NCBI GenBank assembly: GCA_026075535.2
Contig: AP026540.1
Location: forward strand, 5,208,001-5,272,000
Direction: 5' to 3'
DNA from: Tricholoma matsutake
Lineage: Eukaryota > Basidiomycota > Agaricomycetes > Agaricales > Tricholomataceae
Length of the DNA: 64,000 nt
Shown piece after piece: positions 46,601 to 58,162 of this stretch. The position numbers were made by a program, and so were the translations under genes. Positions within the stretch are counted from its first letter, which is position 1. Each line of letters begins with the position of its first letter. Below the pieces are notes generated by a model that did not search any database, was not told the origin of the DNA, and saw nothing but the letters and a program-made list of their open reading frames with translations.

Positions 46601-47508
46601 TTCTTTGGCACAAACCCTGGCTTCATCTTGATTGCATGATCGCATGGCTTCCGCACCAGCATTCGCTCAGACTCCTTCTTCTGGAACACTGACAGATATT
46701 CATGATACACTTTTGGCACCCACTCCTCCACTGACTTCTCCACCTTCACAATATTCTTGTCCCATGACTGTCCTCCACAAATTGCTCTAAAGATTTGCTT
46801 CTGCTCTTCTTTCTCAATCATGATCAGAACTTCCCCATTTGGCATTTCCTCATCCTCCACTTCCTCCATCATAACAGAATACTTCCTCGGATGTTCTTTC
46901 TCTCTCTTTTTCCTTTTTTCCTTCTTCATCTTCCTCCCATACACATTACATTCCTTAGGACAATGAGTCATTTGTACTTTCCCAGTTTTCCAATCAATTT
47001 CAGGATTATGCTTCCATAACCACAGACATCCTATTATTAGATTGGTTTTCCCCAGATCGCACACTTTGAATACGGCACACTCCTGATGCTCCTGATACTT
47101 TAGTACCATAGTCACCTCCTCCTTGATAGTTCCTCCACGATTGACTGTTCTGTCAATGTTATACACCATTATAGGTTGCGCCAGGTTGCGTGTGCTAATA
47201 CCGTTTCCAGTAATTAAGGACTGATTAATGAATAATCATCCTGTAGCACCACTATCAAGCAATGCTTCCACATCAATTGCTGCATGCATGTCCACTGTCT
47301 TCAGTCCCACAGTCAAGGTGATTTCAGGTTCTATTTGCGCAGAGCAAATAAATAATTTAGGGGTTTTTGGAAATAGTGCTGGGCAATTTTCTTTGTCACG
47401 TGATTCACAACAGTTGTACTCCTTGATTTCCTTTTCTGATTTACTCTGGGTTTCCTCGGATACTAATACATTGTAACGATTCTGGGTCACCAATGGGGAA
47501 ACCTTCAC
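43687..47508 (-). pseudogene. Gypsy-2 pol: protease, RT, RNase H, integrase, chromodomain (multiple stops)
   Basis: One minus-strand frame. Protease motif ALLDSGATG, RT (FFMPKKDQRKRMCTDYRYLNEW, VFTKLDL, LLVMFFGMTNSPPTFQ, IIFIDDILIF), RNase H (VESDASNFATGAVLS, IWTDHQNLQYF), integrase zinc finger (HHNMLTAGHPG..CDTCMRGKKF), integrase core ([37 protein letters not shown]) and a C-terminal chromodomain (YVVEEILDSHLRR..FLIKWKNYTDENNSWEP). Stops: TGA at 47236, 46516, 46330, 46309, 45826, 45622, 45559, 44488 and 44233, TAG at 44689. Several TGA replace arginines conserved in the family, e.g. both in the block before EWKAAF. Confidence 0.92.
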
Positions 47509-48602
47509 TGGGACTCTTCCACAAAATTCTTCTGCTTGCCTTCCTCCAGCTTCACTTCCTTGATTGTAGCTTCCCTAATCTTTCTTTTCTGCCTACAATT
47601 CCTAGTGATGTGTCCTAACTGCACACAGTTAAAACATTTAAGTGGGGCTCGTCTCCTCACTTGATCAACCTCCATTGCCTCTGCTGGTGCTGCTGACTCC
47701 ATAAGTATAGGTGTCACTGCCATGGCTGGTGGCTGTGCCCTTGGAGCTTGCACCTGAGGTGCCTTTCCTTTCTTGGACTTTCCTCCTGATGGCTTTCCAA
47801 ATTTACTACTTCCATACATCAACTTTGATTCCACCTGTTCCTGCCAATATTGCCAGTCAAGGCACATTGCCCAATTATACCACTCATCCAACTTCTCTGG
47901 CATAGAAGGTAGTCAGTAGATAGACTTGAATAAAGAGGGATTTAATCCTGCTTTCAAAAACTCTACCAACACAGCTTCTCCCATATCTGTTTGCAAAGCT
48001 TCTGCTTTGAACTGCAAAATAAATTCATCTGCTGTTAGGGAACCTTGGTGCATGGTCTTTAATTTAGCATTGGCTGTTGCCTTTGGATTAGGGTCTCCAA
48101 ACTGTGCCTCCAATCTCTCCAGAAATTCCTTGAAGGTTGCAAATGGTTTATTTCCCATGGCAATTTGATTAATAGCCTTGTTTCTCCAGAGCTGTGCTTT
48201 CCCCCCCTGAATGTATGAGAGAGCAAACATAATCCTAGACTCAGCTGTACAAAACTCTGGCTTCCTCCCATGGATGTACAATACTATAGAGCTGATGAAA
48301 GATTTTGTATTTTCCATGGTACCATCAAAGATTTGCGGGGGCACATACTTAGGTAAGTGCACTTTTCCATTTCCTGATTTCTCTGCCATCTCATCCTCCT
48401 GTGACATCCACTCCACCATCTCCTCCATCTCATCATCTCTTTCTACTGTCATCTCTGGCTGTACTTCCACTTGTCTGGGCTGTGATGCTGCCAACACTGA
48501 CACTAATTGCAACATTTGCACCATAAGTGTATCAATTTTCGCCTCTAGTGCTGGTGTGGGAACAGGATTAGGGCCGGGATCAGAAGTTGAGGGTTCGGAC
48601 AT
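47505..48602 (-). pseudogene. Gypsy-2 gag with CCHC knuckle (one internal TGA)
   Basis: ATG at 48602. A short N-terminus is followed by an acidic stretch, the capsid core (FDGTMENTKSFISSIVLYI, ALSYIQGGKAQLWRNKAI, FLERLEAQFGDPN, TADEFILQFKAEA) and a basic C-terminus with CFNCVQLGHITRNC (CX2CX4HX4C). A TGA at 47913-47915 interrupts it; the terminal TGA at 47505-47507 overlaps the start of the pol frame, so a frameshift or reinitiation would be needed for Pol. Confidence 0.92.
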
Positions 48603-49077
48603 AATGGTAAAATCTGTGATGAATCACTTCTTTGACAAATTCAAGATTTGTTCTTTGGGACCTCTCCAAATGTTTACGGGTCACATGATCATTTGTCGAT
48701 CGTTCGTCGTTTGTTGGGCGGCTAATTTGACACTTCGGATCAATAACCCTTCCAACAGTGCCTGATCTCAGAGATATCACTGAATTCGGCTTGTAACTAA
48801 AATAGTTGTCCGAATAGAGTGATGTAAATCATGACTAAACCAGATCCAATTGGTTGTCTGGTTGCAGCTGTCCTAATGATGAGTGCTGCCTCTCGATCAC
48901 TGGTGGTCACAATGTAAGGCGAGGCCTGGCGTCGGCTTATGAAAGAAAAGGTAGATTATGTATATACAAGTACTTCCAGCTCATGCTGAAAGGATGAGTA
49001 ATTGGATGTGGCACGGTGAAACAATGATGTATGCTCAAGTAAGAGAAGGCGCACTGATATAGGAAGTTGTGTTCTTC
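48603..49077 (-). other. Gypsy-2 5' leader
   Basis: 475 bp between the 5' LTR and gag. I do not recognise a canonical initiator-tRNA-like primer-binding site next to the LTR. Confidence 0.6.
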
Positions 49078-49479
49078 TGTTAGGGCAACACCCACTATCT
49101 GCTAGCTAAGACCATGCAGGTTCTCTCTACAAGAAGGGGGCGGGATCTGCGCATGTGATGGGGGAATTGATGGTTTTGATGCGAGGGGTTATTTATAGAT
49201 GAGTTTGTTGAGATAGGCCGTTCACACCACAAGCATAGGTGGAATACCTAAGAGAACACAACTGGGGTCCCCTAGGCATATATTTAGGGTTTATATACTA
49301 TGTTACATATATTGTACATTGTTGTTACCGATGCACTCGTACATGCACGTACATATTGATGCATGCGAAATAAAATTCTCATGCTATTAATGTGTAGCAT
49401 CATTTGGCATCATGTAGCGTAATTCGACATAATAAAATAAAAATGAAATTTTATTAGGTAATGGGGTGGTTTCCTAACA
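49078..49479 (-). repeat. Gypsy-2 5' LTR (intact copy)
   Basis: 402 bp; ends TGTTAGG...CCTAACA, followed by GATAG at 49480-49484. Confidence 0.95.
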
Positions 49480-49484
49480 GATAG

Positions 49485-51522
49485 ACTATAAACTCTGAAA
49501 GGTGTCCAGTGTAGTCAGTGCTGGCACTCATAGCAACCCCTGCCATTCTGCCATTGTGCCCTCCTCCTTCCCTCAACTTGCATCAGGCACATCTCCAGAA
49601 CTAATTCAACTCACAATGTTCAACATCCATCACTGGCCCTTTACACATGTCCTGTGCCACATACTGTCAGGTACTGTAAGGGATACTTCAGCTCACACTG
49701 ATCAGGGCTCATCACTGTGTTCCCATTATGATGTTTAACATCCATCACAAGCCCTTTACACATGTCCCACACCACATACTGTCAGGTACCATTGGGGATA
49801 CTTCAGCTCACTCTAATCAGGGCTTGTCACTGTGTTCCCACTGCACCAATTGTCGTCCCCCACCATCATCTGCCTGTCTCCCATCAGGAATGCCTCAGGA
49901 ATACCTCAGCTCATGCTAATCGGCACATACCATGCCCATCATCACCTCCACCACTCATCCCCCCTCACAACTCCTGATCAGCACCCATCAATGCATTCCC
50001 ACTGTGCCCAGCATCGTCTATACCCTTGTGCTCCTGCTAATCAGCACACCATGCCCATCATCACCTCTGCCACTCATCCTCCTCACAGCTCCTGATTGGC
50101 ACCCATCAATGTGTTCCCACCATGCCCAGCATTGTCTACACCCTTGTGCATGCTCATTGTCCCCTCCTCATGGCTTCTGATCAGTGCCCATCAATGTAAG
50201 GGGACTAGGGGGTGCCCCATGTGTTTCTCCTATTTTTTACATTCATCCTATATTTTTCCTCACTTCATTTCCTCCTATTCTTCATTTTCTATGACTTTTC
50301 CTTATTTTATTACTAATTTCCCTTTCTATCACATTTGTGCATGTTGACAGTTTTATATTTAGAGGCAGAGTACCCATTCCAACATCTACCCCTTGGTATG
50401 ATGTCATTCGGTGGTGTTAAGAACTGATCCTGAAGTGCATGTCAGAATATGGTTGGACCCTGTGGGTGTCAATAGCAGAAGGTTGTCAGGTCATAGCGGA
50501 TTCTGCAGAAGGAAAATGGAAAGGACTTGGCTTCAACTTATAAGACGTTGCGCCCTTCACCTCATCTGGTGTCCTAATTTCAAGATGAAGGTTTGGAGGT
50601 AGGAGCAGGTAGGTGCAGGAAGTGCAGGAAAGGAGTATGGAGGGACTTGGGTTAAGTTTGGATGAGACCAGAACTTTGGAGGGAGAACTAGAGGTTGAGT
50701 CAAATGGAGTTCAGACTCTCAGAGGATGGAGGTAGGAGTGGAACAAAATGGATTGGCAGGTTAAGTAGAATTTATGTCAAATCTTTATCGAGTCTTTGTC
50801 AATATATGAACTGAGGAATACAAGTTGAAACTAACTAAGCTTAAATACTGGGGTACAGAATTGGAGCAGAATGTCTCAGTAACTGTGGCAGTGTCTCAAC
50901 TGTGTAAATAAATTACTTAGCAGGGGCCGCACAGGAGTCTGTAGTCGAATTTGCAAAAGAGATGGCAGCCTTGAGAAGGCGGCCTGATGCACAGCAGTGT
51001 GGCAGTGCAAGGTGGCTGGGAACAGAAGTGGAAGGAGTCAGTGAATGTTGGGTTCGAGATGTGGAAAAGGGTCAGACGGATGCAGGTTCTGATCAGGTGA
51101 GGAACAGTTCTTGACAGGCAGCCTTGATCTGCCTATCTCTGCCTTTTCTATTTTTAGGCTATTATTTGATTTTTGCAATCTTCACATATACTGGGCATTG
51201 GCAAAGAAGTCCTTAGAGTTTTCTCTTCAGATTTCCCTTTGCGAGGTGCACCTCCACTCCCTGTAATATGTACCATAATGTTAACTTTGGATTTCCCTTT
51301 GCTAGTCCACTAATTAAATGGCCTCTAAGGTTGCCCTTATAATCAACACATTCCCACCATGCCCAGTGTCATCTCCACCTTTGTGCTCACTGTCCTCTTG
51401 CTTTGGCTCTTATAATCATGTTCATCACCATTCCCACCATTGTGCTTATTACTTGCATTCACTGGTTACTGTGCCATCAAGGAACATCATTTTGTAGATC
51501 TAGATGTGTTTTGAACAGTAGT
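49485..51522. other. Repeat-rich stretch without a gene
   Basis: Two diverged ~115-bp tandem copies around 49610-49850 (shared CATACTGTCAGGTAC and ATACTTCAGCTCAC) and related segments at 49975-50190 (CAGCACCCATCAATG). The remainder is AT- or AG-rich with short chance ORFs. Confidence 0.5.
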
Positions 51523-52370
51523 CTACTCAGAATCACTAGTACAATTGCTGACCCATTGATGTTTGATGAGAGCCTGGTGTTTATGATGACTTTCCTGATC
51601 TAAACCCTCATCCCCATGGTCATCCTCATCATCTCTGTCACCCTTGCTACTACCATCATTGGTCATGGTCTTGCCCTTGCCCTTCCACTTAATCCCAGCA
51701 TCACAACAAGTTTTCTGCTCTTTAACTTTAAGTTCCCCTGCCATGATTTTTGCCCTGTAGGTCTCCAACCACTTCTGTCATTCCTCTTTTGTCAACTTGA
51801 CAAACTTACAGTTGCCATTATTGATTGCATCAAGTAATTTGTGCAGGGGTTCTATGGCTGTGCTGAGTTCACTTGGGTTGATGAATTTGTCATAGGTCCA
51901 GCCAATGAATTCAATACCATAATGTTGAATGATTGCCTCTTCATAGTTCACATAATGCATTGTTCACATAATGCATTGTTCACATAATGCATTGTTGCAT
52001 TGGGACTGCCAGTGATGGAAACTATGGGGTGAGAAGTCAATCAGTAAGAATTGCAATTTGCGAAACCTTATTTGAGGACTCAACATACCCAGCATTTCAC
52101 TAATCTTCTCTTGAATTTCATGTTTCAAGTGATCCACTTTCTGTTTTGATGTTCAAAGTAAATCTAAAAGTTACCGTTAGTCAGTTTTTAAACTTATGAT
52201 GACATCAGACTGTGACTCACTCACTACATCACATCCAGCAACTGCAAATGCTTCCAGCTTTGTACCTATCTCTGTTGTATCCCAGTGCTTTCAAACTGCA
52301 ATCTTCATGTACTCCTCAAGAGCTGGTGAGGTAAAAAACCAATGTGGTTTCATATGATACTCAGAGTTCT

Positions 52371-52564
52371 TATAGTGAGTCAGGGGTAGTTTAAGTTTAG
52401 ATCAGGCTCGACAATGACATGAATAACGTATGATTATGTAGAGCTGGTGATCTAGTGTAAAGCTAAGGTACAAATTAGGAAATAGCTGGTTTTTTAGAAA
52501 CCAGCTGCCTCAGAATATAATAGATATAAACTTGATCCCCCCAGGGTTGGTGGGGATCACTACA
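52371..52564 (-). repeat. 3' LTR of the non-autonomous element
   Basis: 194 bp, nearly identical to 56536-56729. The segment just inside (to ~52690) repeats the LTR end (GGTGGGGATCACTACA) together with the polypurine tract once more. Confidence 0.9.
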
Positions 52565-52981
52565 CTCTCCCCCTTTAGCTTCACACATGGGTGAAGATAA
52601 GAAGAAAGGAAAAAAAAATACCTTGTGGTTACAAGGTAATAATAGGTACTTGATCCCCCTGAGTTTGGTGGGGATCACTACATTCTCCCCCTTTACCTTC
52701 ATGCATGGGTGAAGATGAGAAGAAATGAATGACCTTGAGGAGAGGGTCATCAGTATGTGGATATCATTGTGGTGCAATGAGGTGAATAAGTTTTGTTTAT
52801 TAAAAACTCAACAACCTGAAAAGGGTTGTTGGGTATGTGGGTATCATCGTGGATCGATGAGGCAAATAAGTTTTGTTTATTAAAAACTTGACAACCTGAA
52901 ATGGGTTGTCGGGTATGTGGGTGTTTCTGGAGAGTTCCCCAGAGAGATATAAGTCATTATGATTCATCTGAATCATAGAGT

Positions 52982-55900
52982 TCATAATAGTGATTCTGAT
53001 TCCAAGATATCATCATTCTCCTCACAAGAATGATCATCCTCACTCTGATCACTATCCTGCTGGGTGTGATCCTCCTCATCAGAGTAATTCTCTGATTCTG
53101 AGTCTGACATATCATTCTCTTCAGAAGAATGATCTTCAGTGGCACTCACATCACTATCCTCTTGGATGTGATCATTATCAGACACATCTGACTCTCTGTC
53201 AGATTCCTCATAGGGCTGCCAGTGCTCCTCTGTTGAGGAGCAGTTCTCAGGATCAGAACATTCCCAAGTGTGAACTTCATAATTCCATCCAGCTTCATCG
53301 ACGAGGGGTGCCTCATCAGAAGAAGAACCATCCAGCTGTTCTCAGGCTGGATAATGCATGATTTGTCTCATACATGCCATCCGTTCAGGCTCAGGCTCAG
53401 TAGTACCTGGTAAGTTTTCTAATTCATCTCTATCAGATGAATAGTTGGGACATTCCCAACTGTGCGAAGCATTACGCATTGTTGAACACATTCGAATGTG
53501 TGACATGTGACTAGTGTCATGCATCTGAAGTCAACGTGTAATTGTCAATGTCTCTTGCGCAAACGGCATGGGTAGACGATGTACATTGTCATCTACCCAT
53601 CTACCTTGGGGTGTAGTATACTCCCCAAGGTTCTCTTCCTCTCTCTCTGGTATCCTGTCCTTGTCAGGAGCTCTGGGAGCTGTACCAGGTAAGTACAGCT
53701 TTTTATCTCAGTCAGGAGCCACTAATAACAAAGCTCGTGACTTTGTTTTAGGTATAACATCTGGGCGGGGATGTCTCTCCCATACTGTGTCGCTCTGGCA
53801 CAGTTTCAATGTCTCAAGATCATGGTGACATGGCCCATTCTGAGGTTGCAGCAGTGTATGGAATATGGCCCTTTGGCAGTCATAGGAGGGTTTGTTACAC
53901 ATTTTTGAGTGCGTAGGGTCTGGGGTAACCAGTAAGCAGTTCATTTGAACTGCAGAGTGTGATACTGATAAGGTTTTTGACTTCTTTTCAGCGTTAACGT
54001 TTGTGTTTGAACGTCTTCTGATAACTGCACTGCCTGGGTGCAGCGCTGACCTTTTGGATCGATGGAGACGTGTTCATTCAATGGGCAGTAAGGGTGGTGC
54101 TTTGAGGGGCTGGTAACGCATGTTGACGGGCATTGGGTGTTGAGTAGCAGGTAAGGTCATTACCTGCAAACTGGGGGACAGTGCCTCAGGCACTGTCCAT
54201 CATTTACTGACATTTTCTGTTACAGAACAATGTGTTTTGTTGTTTCTCAATGTTAGCATGTTCACGTTCAAATGTGCTCAGTTAGCTGCACCGCCTCAGC
54301 ACAGTTTCAACCCTTCTGATTGAAAGGACTGTTTGTTTTGGAGGGAAGGTGTTTGGATGGTGGGCATGGCCGCTTGGGGGCCGTGAGGTAGATTTGTACA
54401 TGTCTTGGAGCATGTAGGAGGTCGGTTACAAGGTGAGTAGCTCATTTGAGCTACCGGAGTTGTCACTGATGAGTTTCTGGACCTCCATCCAAGATCAATG
54501 TTCATGTTCGAATGTTCTCTGATAACCGTGCCATCTTGGCACATTTTCAACATTCTCAACCGACGGGGCTGCATGTCATCAAGGGATGATGGTTGGATTG
54601 AGGTCACAGCTGCTTGGGGGCCGTGACGTGGATTCACTCATGTTTTTGAGCATGTAGGTTCTTGGCGAATAGGTAAGTAGCTCGTTTGAACTACTTGTAA
54701 TGTCACTGAGGAAGTGTTTGCATTTTTCTCAGTGCTAACATTTGATTTTGAACGTCCTTGGATAACAGTGCTGCCTTGGCACAGCTTGACATCAAGACAA
54801 TGAGGGGTTGATTATGCAGCCATTGGGGGGCTGTAAGGGATGTCGATACACACTTTTGAGCTCATTGGGTATTGGGGAACAGGTAAGTGCATCACCTGTG
54901 ATGCTGAGGACAGTGCTGATAGCACTGTCCATGGTTTACTGATGCTGTTCTCTCTTGAACGACGAGGTTAGTTGTTCTTCAGCATAGTAGGATCTGAACT
55001 CGATGCCAATGCATCGAGTACACTCTGCTGCTCATGTACAAATGTCCAATGACATTCATTTCCCTCGTCTCTTGCTTTTTCTTTCTTGGCTCGACACTGG
55101 GTGGAGGCATTTGCCAGCCCAACACGTCCATCCTTGTGATGGGTGTCTTTCCTTGGATCAAGCAGATGACAACGAACTGGTTCATCAGCATGCTTATCCA
55201 GGGCATGGTAGCCCAGCTTCGAACCATTGGGATGACAGTGATGCAGTTCCTTGTGGGACTGCGGTGGGTGTGTACATCGAGGGGAACGAGGTACATAGTT
55301 CATTTGAACTATTTGAGTTCTCACTGATGAAGGGTTCTCCTTCCTTTCAGTTAGAACGTTTGTGTCTGAACATTCATGGATAACTGTGCCCTCTTGGCTC
55401 AGTCTCAATCTGTCGGATGGATGGGAATGTGACCATTTGTTGGGGCGCCGTGGGGAGGGGTTGAACATGCTCATGAGCACACTGGTTTTGGGGAACAAGG
55501 TAAGCATCTTGTTGGATCAACATAGGGTAGTGCAGGGGGCACTACCCATCATTCACTAATGGTTTTTCTTTATGTCTGGGCAATGGGGACTCAATGTGAC
55601 TGTGTCGAGTGTGTCATCACCCTCGACAACCAGCTTTGATGCTCGTTCTTCACTCTTGGCTGTCTCCTCTCCCCCTTTGTCCTGTTCTGTGGGAGAGGTA
55701 TTTGAACTGGCGCTGACAATGTCAACGACATTGTCGGGATCTTGTCTGGTGATGAGAAGTGGTTCCTGTGTGTCTGGAGGATGCACAGTCTTGAGGCTTG
55801 GGGTTCTCTCATCAACTTCGACTCTGCATCGGTCGTCTGTGTCTGCCTTTCACCTCTGCTCCCTGTTGATGACCTTGACTTTGTGTCAGTCATTTGTCTG

Positions 55901-56491
55901 GTCTGGGACTCGATGATCTTGATGGATCGTCTCTTCTGTCTCTTTGCCTTGTCCATGCCAGGACCCGACTCTGTCCTGGTGTCTGACAAGCTTCAGACTT
56001 AGTTGTTGCTGGGGTTCATGCCCAGCAGGGTCACTGTATGCTCGTCTTTTGACAAGCAGTGGGGAACTGCTGGCTACTGCACCAGTTTGGGCCTCAAACT
56101 GTTTGGTAAAACAATTCACGAGGGCTCTCACTTCTCGATGAAGTTGTTGAGGATCATAAATGATCGCGCTTCTGCAGCAATCAACTAACTCACTCGTTGC
56201 CTGGGCGAAATGCTTGGCAGTGAGCTCTTTGATGGACATACAGATTCGATGCTCATTGGCATCAAAAAAAGATTGCATTTTTTCAGTCTTGTGCCATGCA
56301 AGGCTGTGATGTGGCATGATGCTTCAATGCATCGTGCTGCTGTTTCAGGTTGATATGGCACAAAAAGGGTTGTCTGGTGCCCATGAGGCATCAGCATGCT
56401 TTGGGAAGTCTCTGGGATGGTGCCAGAGGGGGAAATCAGGGTCAATGTTGATGGGCTGATAATGAACGTGTGAATGTTCACCACGAGGCAT
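52982..56491 (-). pseudogene. Tandem-repeat protein of the non-autonomous LTR element, decayed
   Basis: From ATG at 56491 (MPRGEHSHVHYQPINIDPDF) to a stop at 52982 one minus-strand frame is kept over ~1,170 codons, with about 14 TGA, 2 TAA and 1 TAG. After an N-terminal helical block (SIKELTAKHFAQATSELVDCC) come repeats of roughly 70-90 residues marked by 'CQDGTVIREHSNMNI', 'SQEGTVIHECSDTNV', 'CQGSTVIQG', 'HPGSAVIRRRSNTNV' and 'QMNY/QMSY'. Then 'EYTTPQGRWVDDNVHRLP' and a Ser/Glu/Asp-rich tail. It may be a gag-like structural protein trans-mobilised by another gypsy, but no gag or zinc-knuckle motif is visible. Confidence 0.65.
53640..55560. repeat. Diverged ~240-bp tandem repeats with internal hairpins
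   Basis: At least eight units; on the plus strand each starts near a GTAAG-like site (53689, 53932, 54151, 54433, 54673, 54893, 55291, 55500). Hairpins recur at equivalent places: 54176-54198 (10-bp stem), 54908-54930 and 55525-55547 (9-bp stems), and AGTTCATTTGAACT-type palindromes. Confidence 0.8.
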
Positions 56492-56535
56492 GATGGGTTT
56501 TGAATATGTATAGGACTTTTTGATGTCAAAAAAAG

Positions 56536-56729
56536 TATAGTGAGTCAGAGGTAGTTTAAGTTTAGATCAGGCTCGACAATGACATGAATAATGTATGATT
56601 ATGTAGAGCTGGTGATCTAGTGTAAAGCTAAGGTACAAATTAGGAAATAGCTGGTTTTATAGAAACCAGCTGCCTCAGAATATAATAGATACAAACTTGA
56701 TCCCCCCAGGGTTGGTGGGGATCACTACA
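56536..56729 (-). repeat. 5' LTR of the non-autonomous element
   Basis: 194 bp, partner of 52371-52564, followed by GTTCT. Confidence 0.92.
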
Positions 56730-57133
56730 GTTCTGCACCATGCAGAAGAATCCCTCAATGCCAACATGGTAGGAGAGACCCATCATCTGTTACTGCCTCG
56801 TTAGGGCCATTAAGATATGATTTTTATGTACTTACAAGGAGTTGCATATTCCATGCAACATTGGCTACATCTTGGATTCATGCATGTGCAGTTGGTCATC
56901 AAATCTTCAATGCAGTGTCCTTGTTTGCATTAAGTTCTTGAACAAGCTTAACTTTCTCCTCCTTGGTAAGGGCTTTGTATTCCTCTTGATATTCTTCTTG
57001 AAGGTCCATCAATTTCATAGGATCTCCATCTAAAGGACAAGTCAAGATGAGTACATTAGCATAACATTCAAGTAAATGGTCAACTAAAAACCTTTATTCA
57101 AGCCTGCAGCCTTTAAACTCTTGAAGGCATATA

Positions 57134-57535
57134 TGTTAGGAAACCACCCCATTACCTAATAAAATTTCATTTTTATTTTATTATGTCGAATTACGCTACA
57201 TGATGCCAAATGACACTACACTTTGATAGCATGAGAATTTTATTTCGCATGCATCAATATGTACGCACATGTATGAGTGCGTCGGTAACAACAATGTACA
57301 ATATATGTAACATAGTATATAAACCCTAAATATATGCCTAGGGGACCCCAGTTGTGTTCTCTTAGGTATTCCACCTATGCTTTCAGTGTGAAAGGCCTTT
57401 CTCAACCAACTCATCTATTAATAACCCCTCACATCAAAACCATCAGTTCCCCCATCATGAGCGCAGATCCCGCCCCCTTCTTGTAGAGAGAACCCGCATG
57501 GTCTTAGCTAGCAGATAGTGGGTGTTGCCCTAACA
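57134..57535 (+). mobile_element. Gypsy-2 family solo LTR
   Basis: 402 bp, reverse complement of the Gypsy-2 LTRs as they lie in the window. The duplication ATATA flanks it (57129-57133, 57536-57540), showing loss of the internal part by LTR-LTR recombination. Confidence 0.95.
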
Positions 57536-58162
57536 ATATATATGCATTGGTCTTCTGGTGATGAGTCACCATCTTTGTGCCCCCTTGGAAAAAAATATCA
57601 AGGAAGTAACATGGTTTTTTACTGAACTGCCTGCCAAGGTTGTCCACTTAGCAAGGGTATAAGTATACCACTCACTAACTGCTTCATTGATCAGGCATTA
57701 GTTTTCCTGGTGAGCCATGAGCTTCTCCTTGCATTGCTGAGCAGGGATTGGGGGTGGCTTCTGAGCTGGAGGCCTTCGCTGCTGGGGAGCACTTGTAGCC
57801 TTCACAGTTGAGATGGTGGCATTCTGAAGTCATGTGCTTTCCAAGAATTCAGAGTGGAAGAAAGTGTAATACAAGTATGTGGTAAAGGCAACCATATGAG
57901 GAGGTAATGTCCAGAGGGTTCATGTATGTATAGGGCATATTCAAATGGAGGTAACCAGTGGGAGAGTTAGAAAGTAGGGGTAAAAAATAACTAACTTGTA
58001 AAGGAAAGGTGTAGAGCAACATAGATAACCAAGAAAAATCATTAGTTTTGCCCATGTGAGATGTTCACAAGGGGGGTTGAGCTGGTTTGCAGTGGTATTA
58101 TAAGCCTCAAGCGCATGTTGGATGGCTTCTGCACAAGTCTTGAGTGCCTTTCCAATCTTGTC

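Larger units (their letters stand above)
42054..49479 (-). mobile_element. Gypsy-2: Ty3/gypsy chromodomain retrotransposon, minus strand, decayed
   Basis: LTRs of ~402 bp begin TGTTAGG and end CCTAACA; the 5' LTR is at 49078-49479, the 3' LTR at 42054-43675 (interrupted by a MITE). The duplication GATAG flanks the element (42049-42053, 49480-49484). Gag and Pol are in different frames. About ten TGA and one TAG break them. Confidence 0.96.
52371..56729 (-). mobile_element. Non-autonomous LTR retroelement encoding one long protein but no pol
   Basis: LTRs of 194 bp (52371-52564, 56536-56729) run TATAGTGA...TCACTACA. The duplication GTTCT lies at 52366-52370 and 56730-56734. A polypurine tract (reverse complement of CTCTCCCCCTTT, 52565-52576) beside the left LTR shows minus-strand polarity. 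A single minus-strand frame fills the interior; no protease, RT or integrase motif is present. Confidence 0.92.
51523..57830 (-). pseudogene. Companion gene of the KDZ remnant, uncharacterised agaric family, broken by two LTR insertions
   Basis: Minus-strand pieces read as one gene. Near 57570-57830 is a Gln/Pro-rich start and 'HQKTNAY'; after a solo LTR (57134-57535) come 'AFKSLKAAGLNK' and, near 56900-57020, 'LQEEYQEEYKALTKEEKVKLVQEL'. Then the LTR element 52371-56729 intervenes. The last block (51960-51523) has 'YEEAIIQHYGIEFIGWTYDKFINPSELSTAI', 'LLDAINNGNCKFVKLTKEE', a TGA at 51778-51780 where Arg is expected, and a basic tail. I know this pattern only as an uncharacterised protein common in Agaricomycetes. 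A 17-bp tandem repeat (TTCACATAATGCATTG) lies at about 51947-51995. Confidence 0.55.

Noticed and set aside
49502..50347. Several overlapping plus-strand ORFs rich in His, Pro and Ser
   Set aside because: They arise from diverged tandem repeats and have no consistent frame.
53640..55560. Series of plus-strand GT-AG introns (GTAAGT donors, CTTTTCAG-type acceptors) suggesting a plus-strand multi-exon gene
   Set aside because: Long minus-strand frames run straight through the supposed introns, encode repeated protein motifs and match the polarity given by the polypurine tract. The plus-strand signals may be by-products of the repeats.
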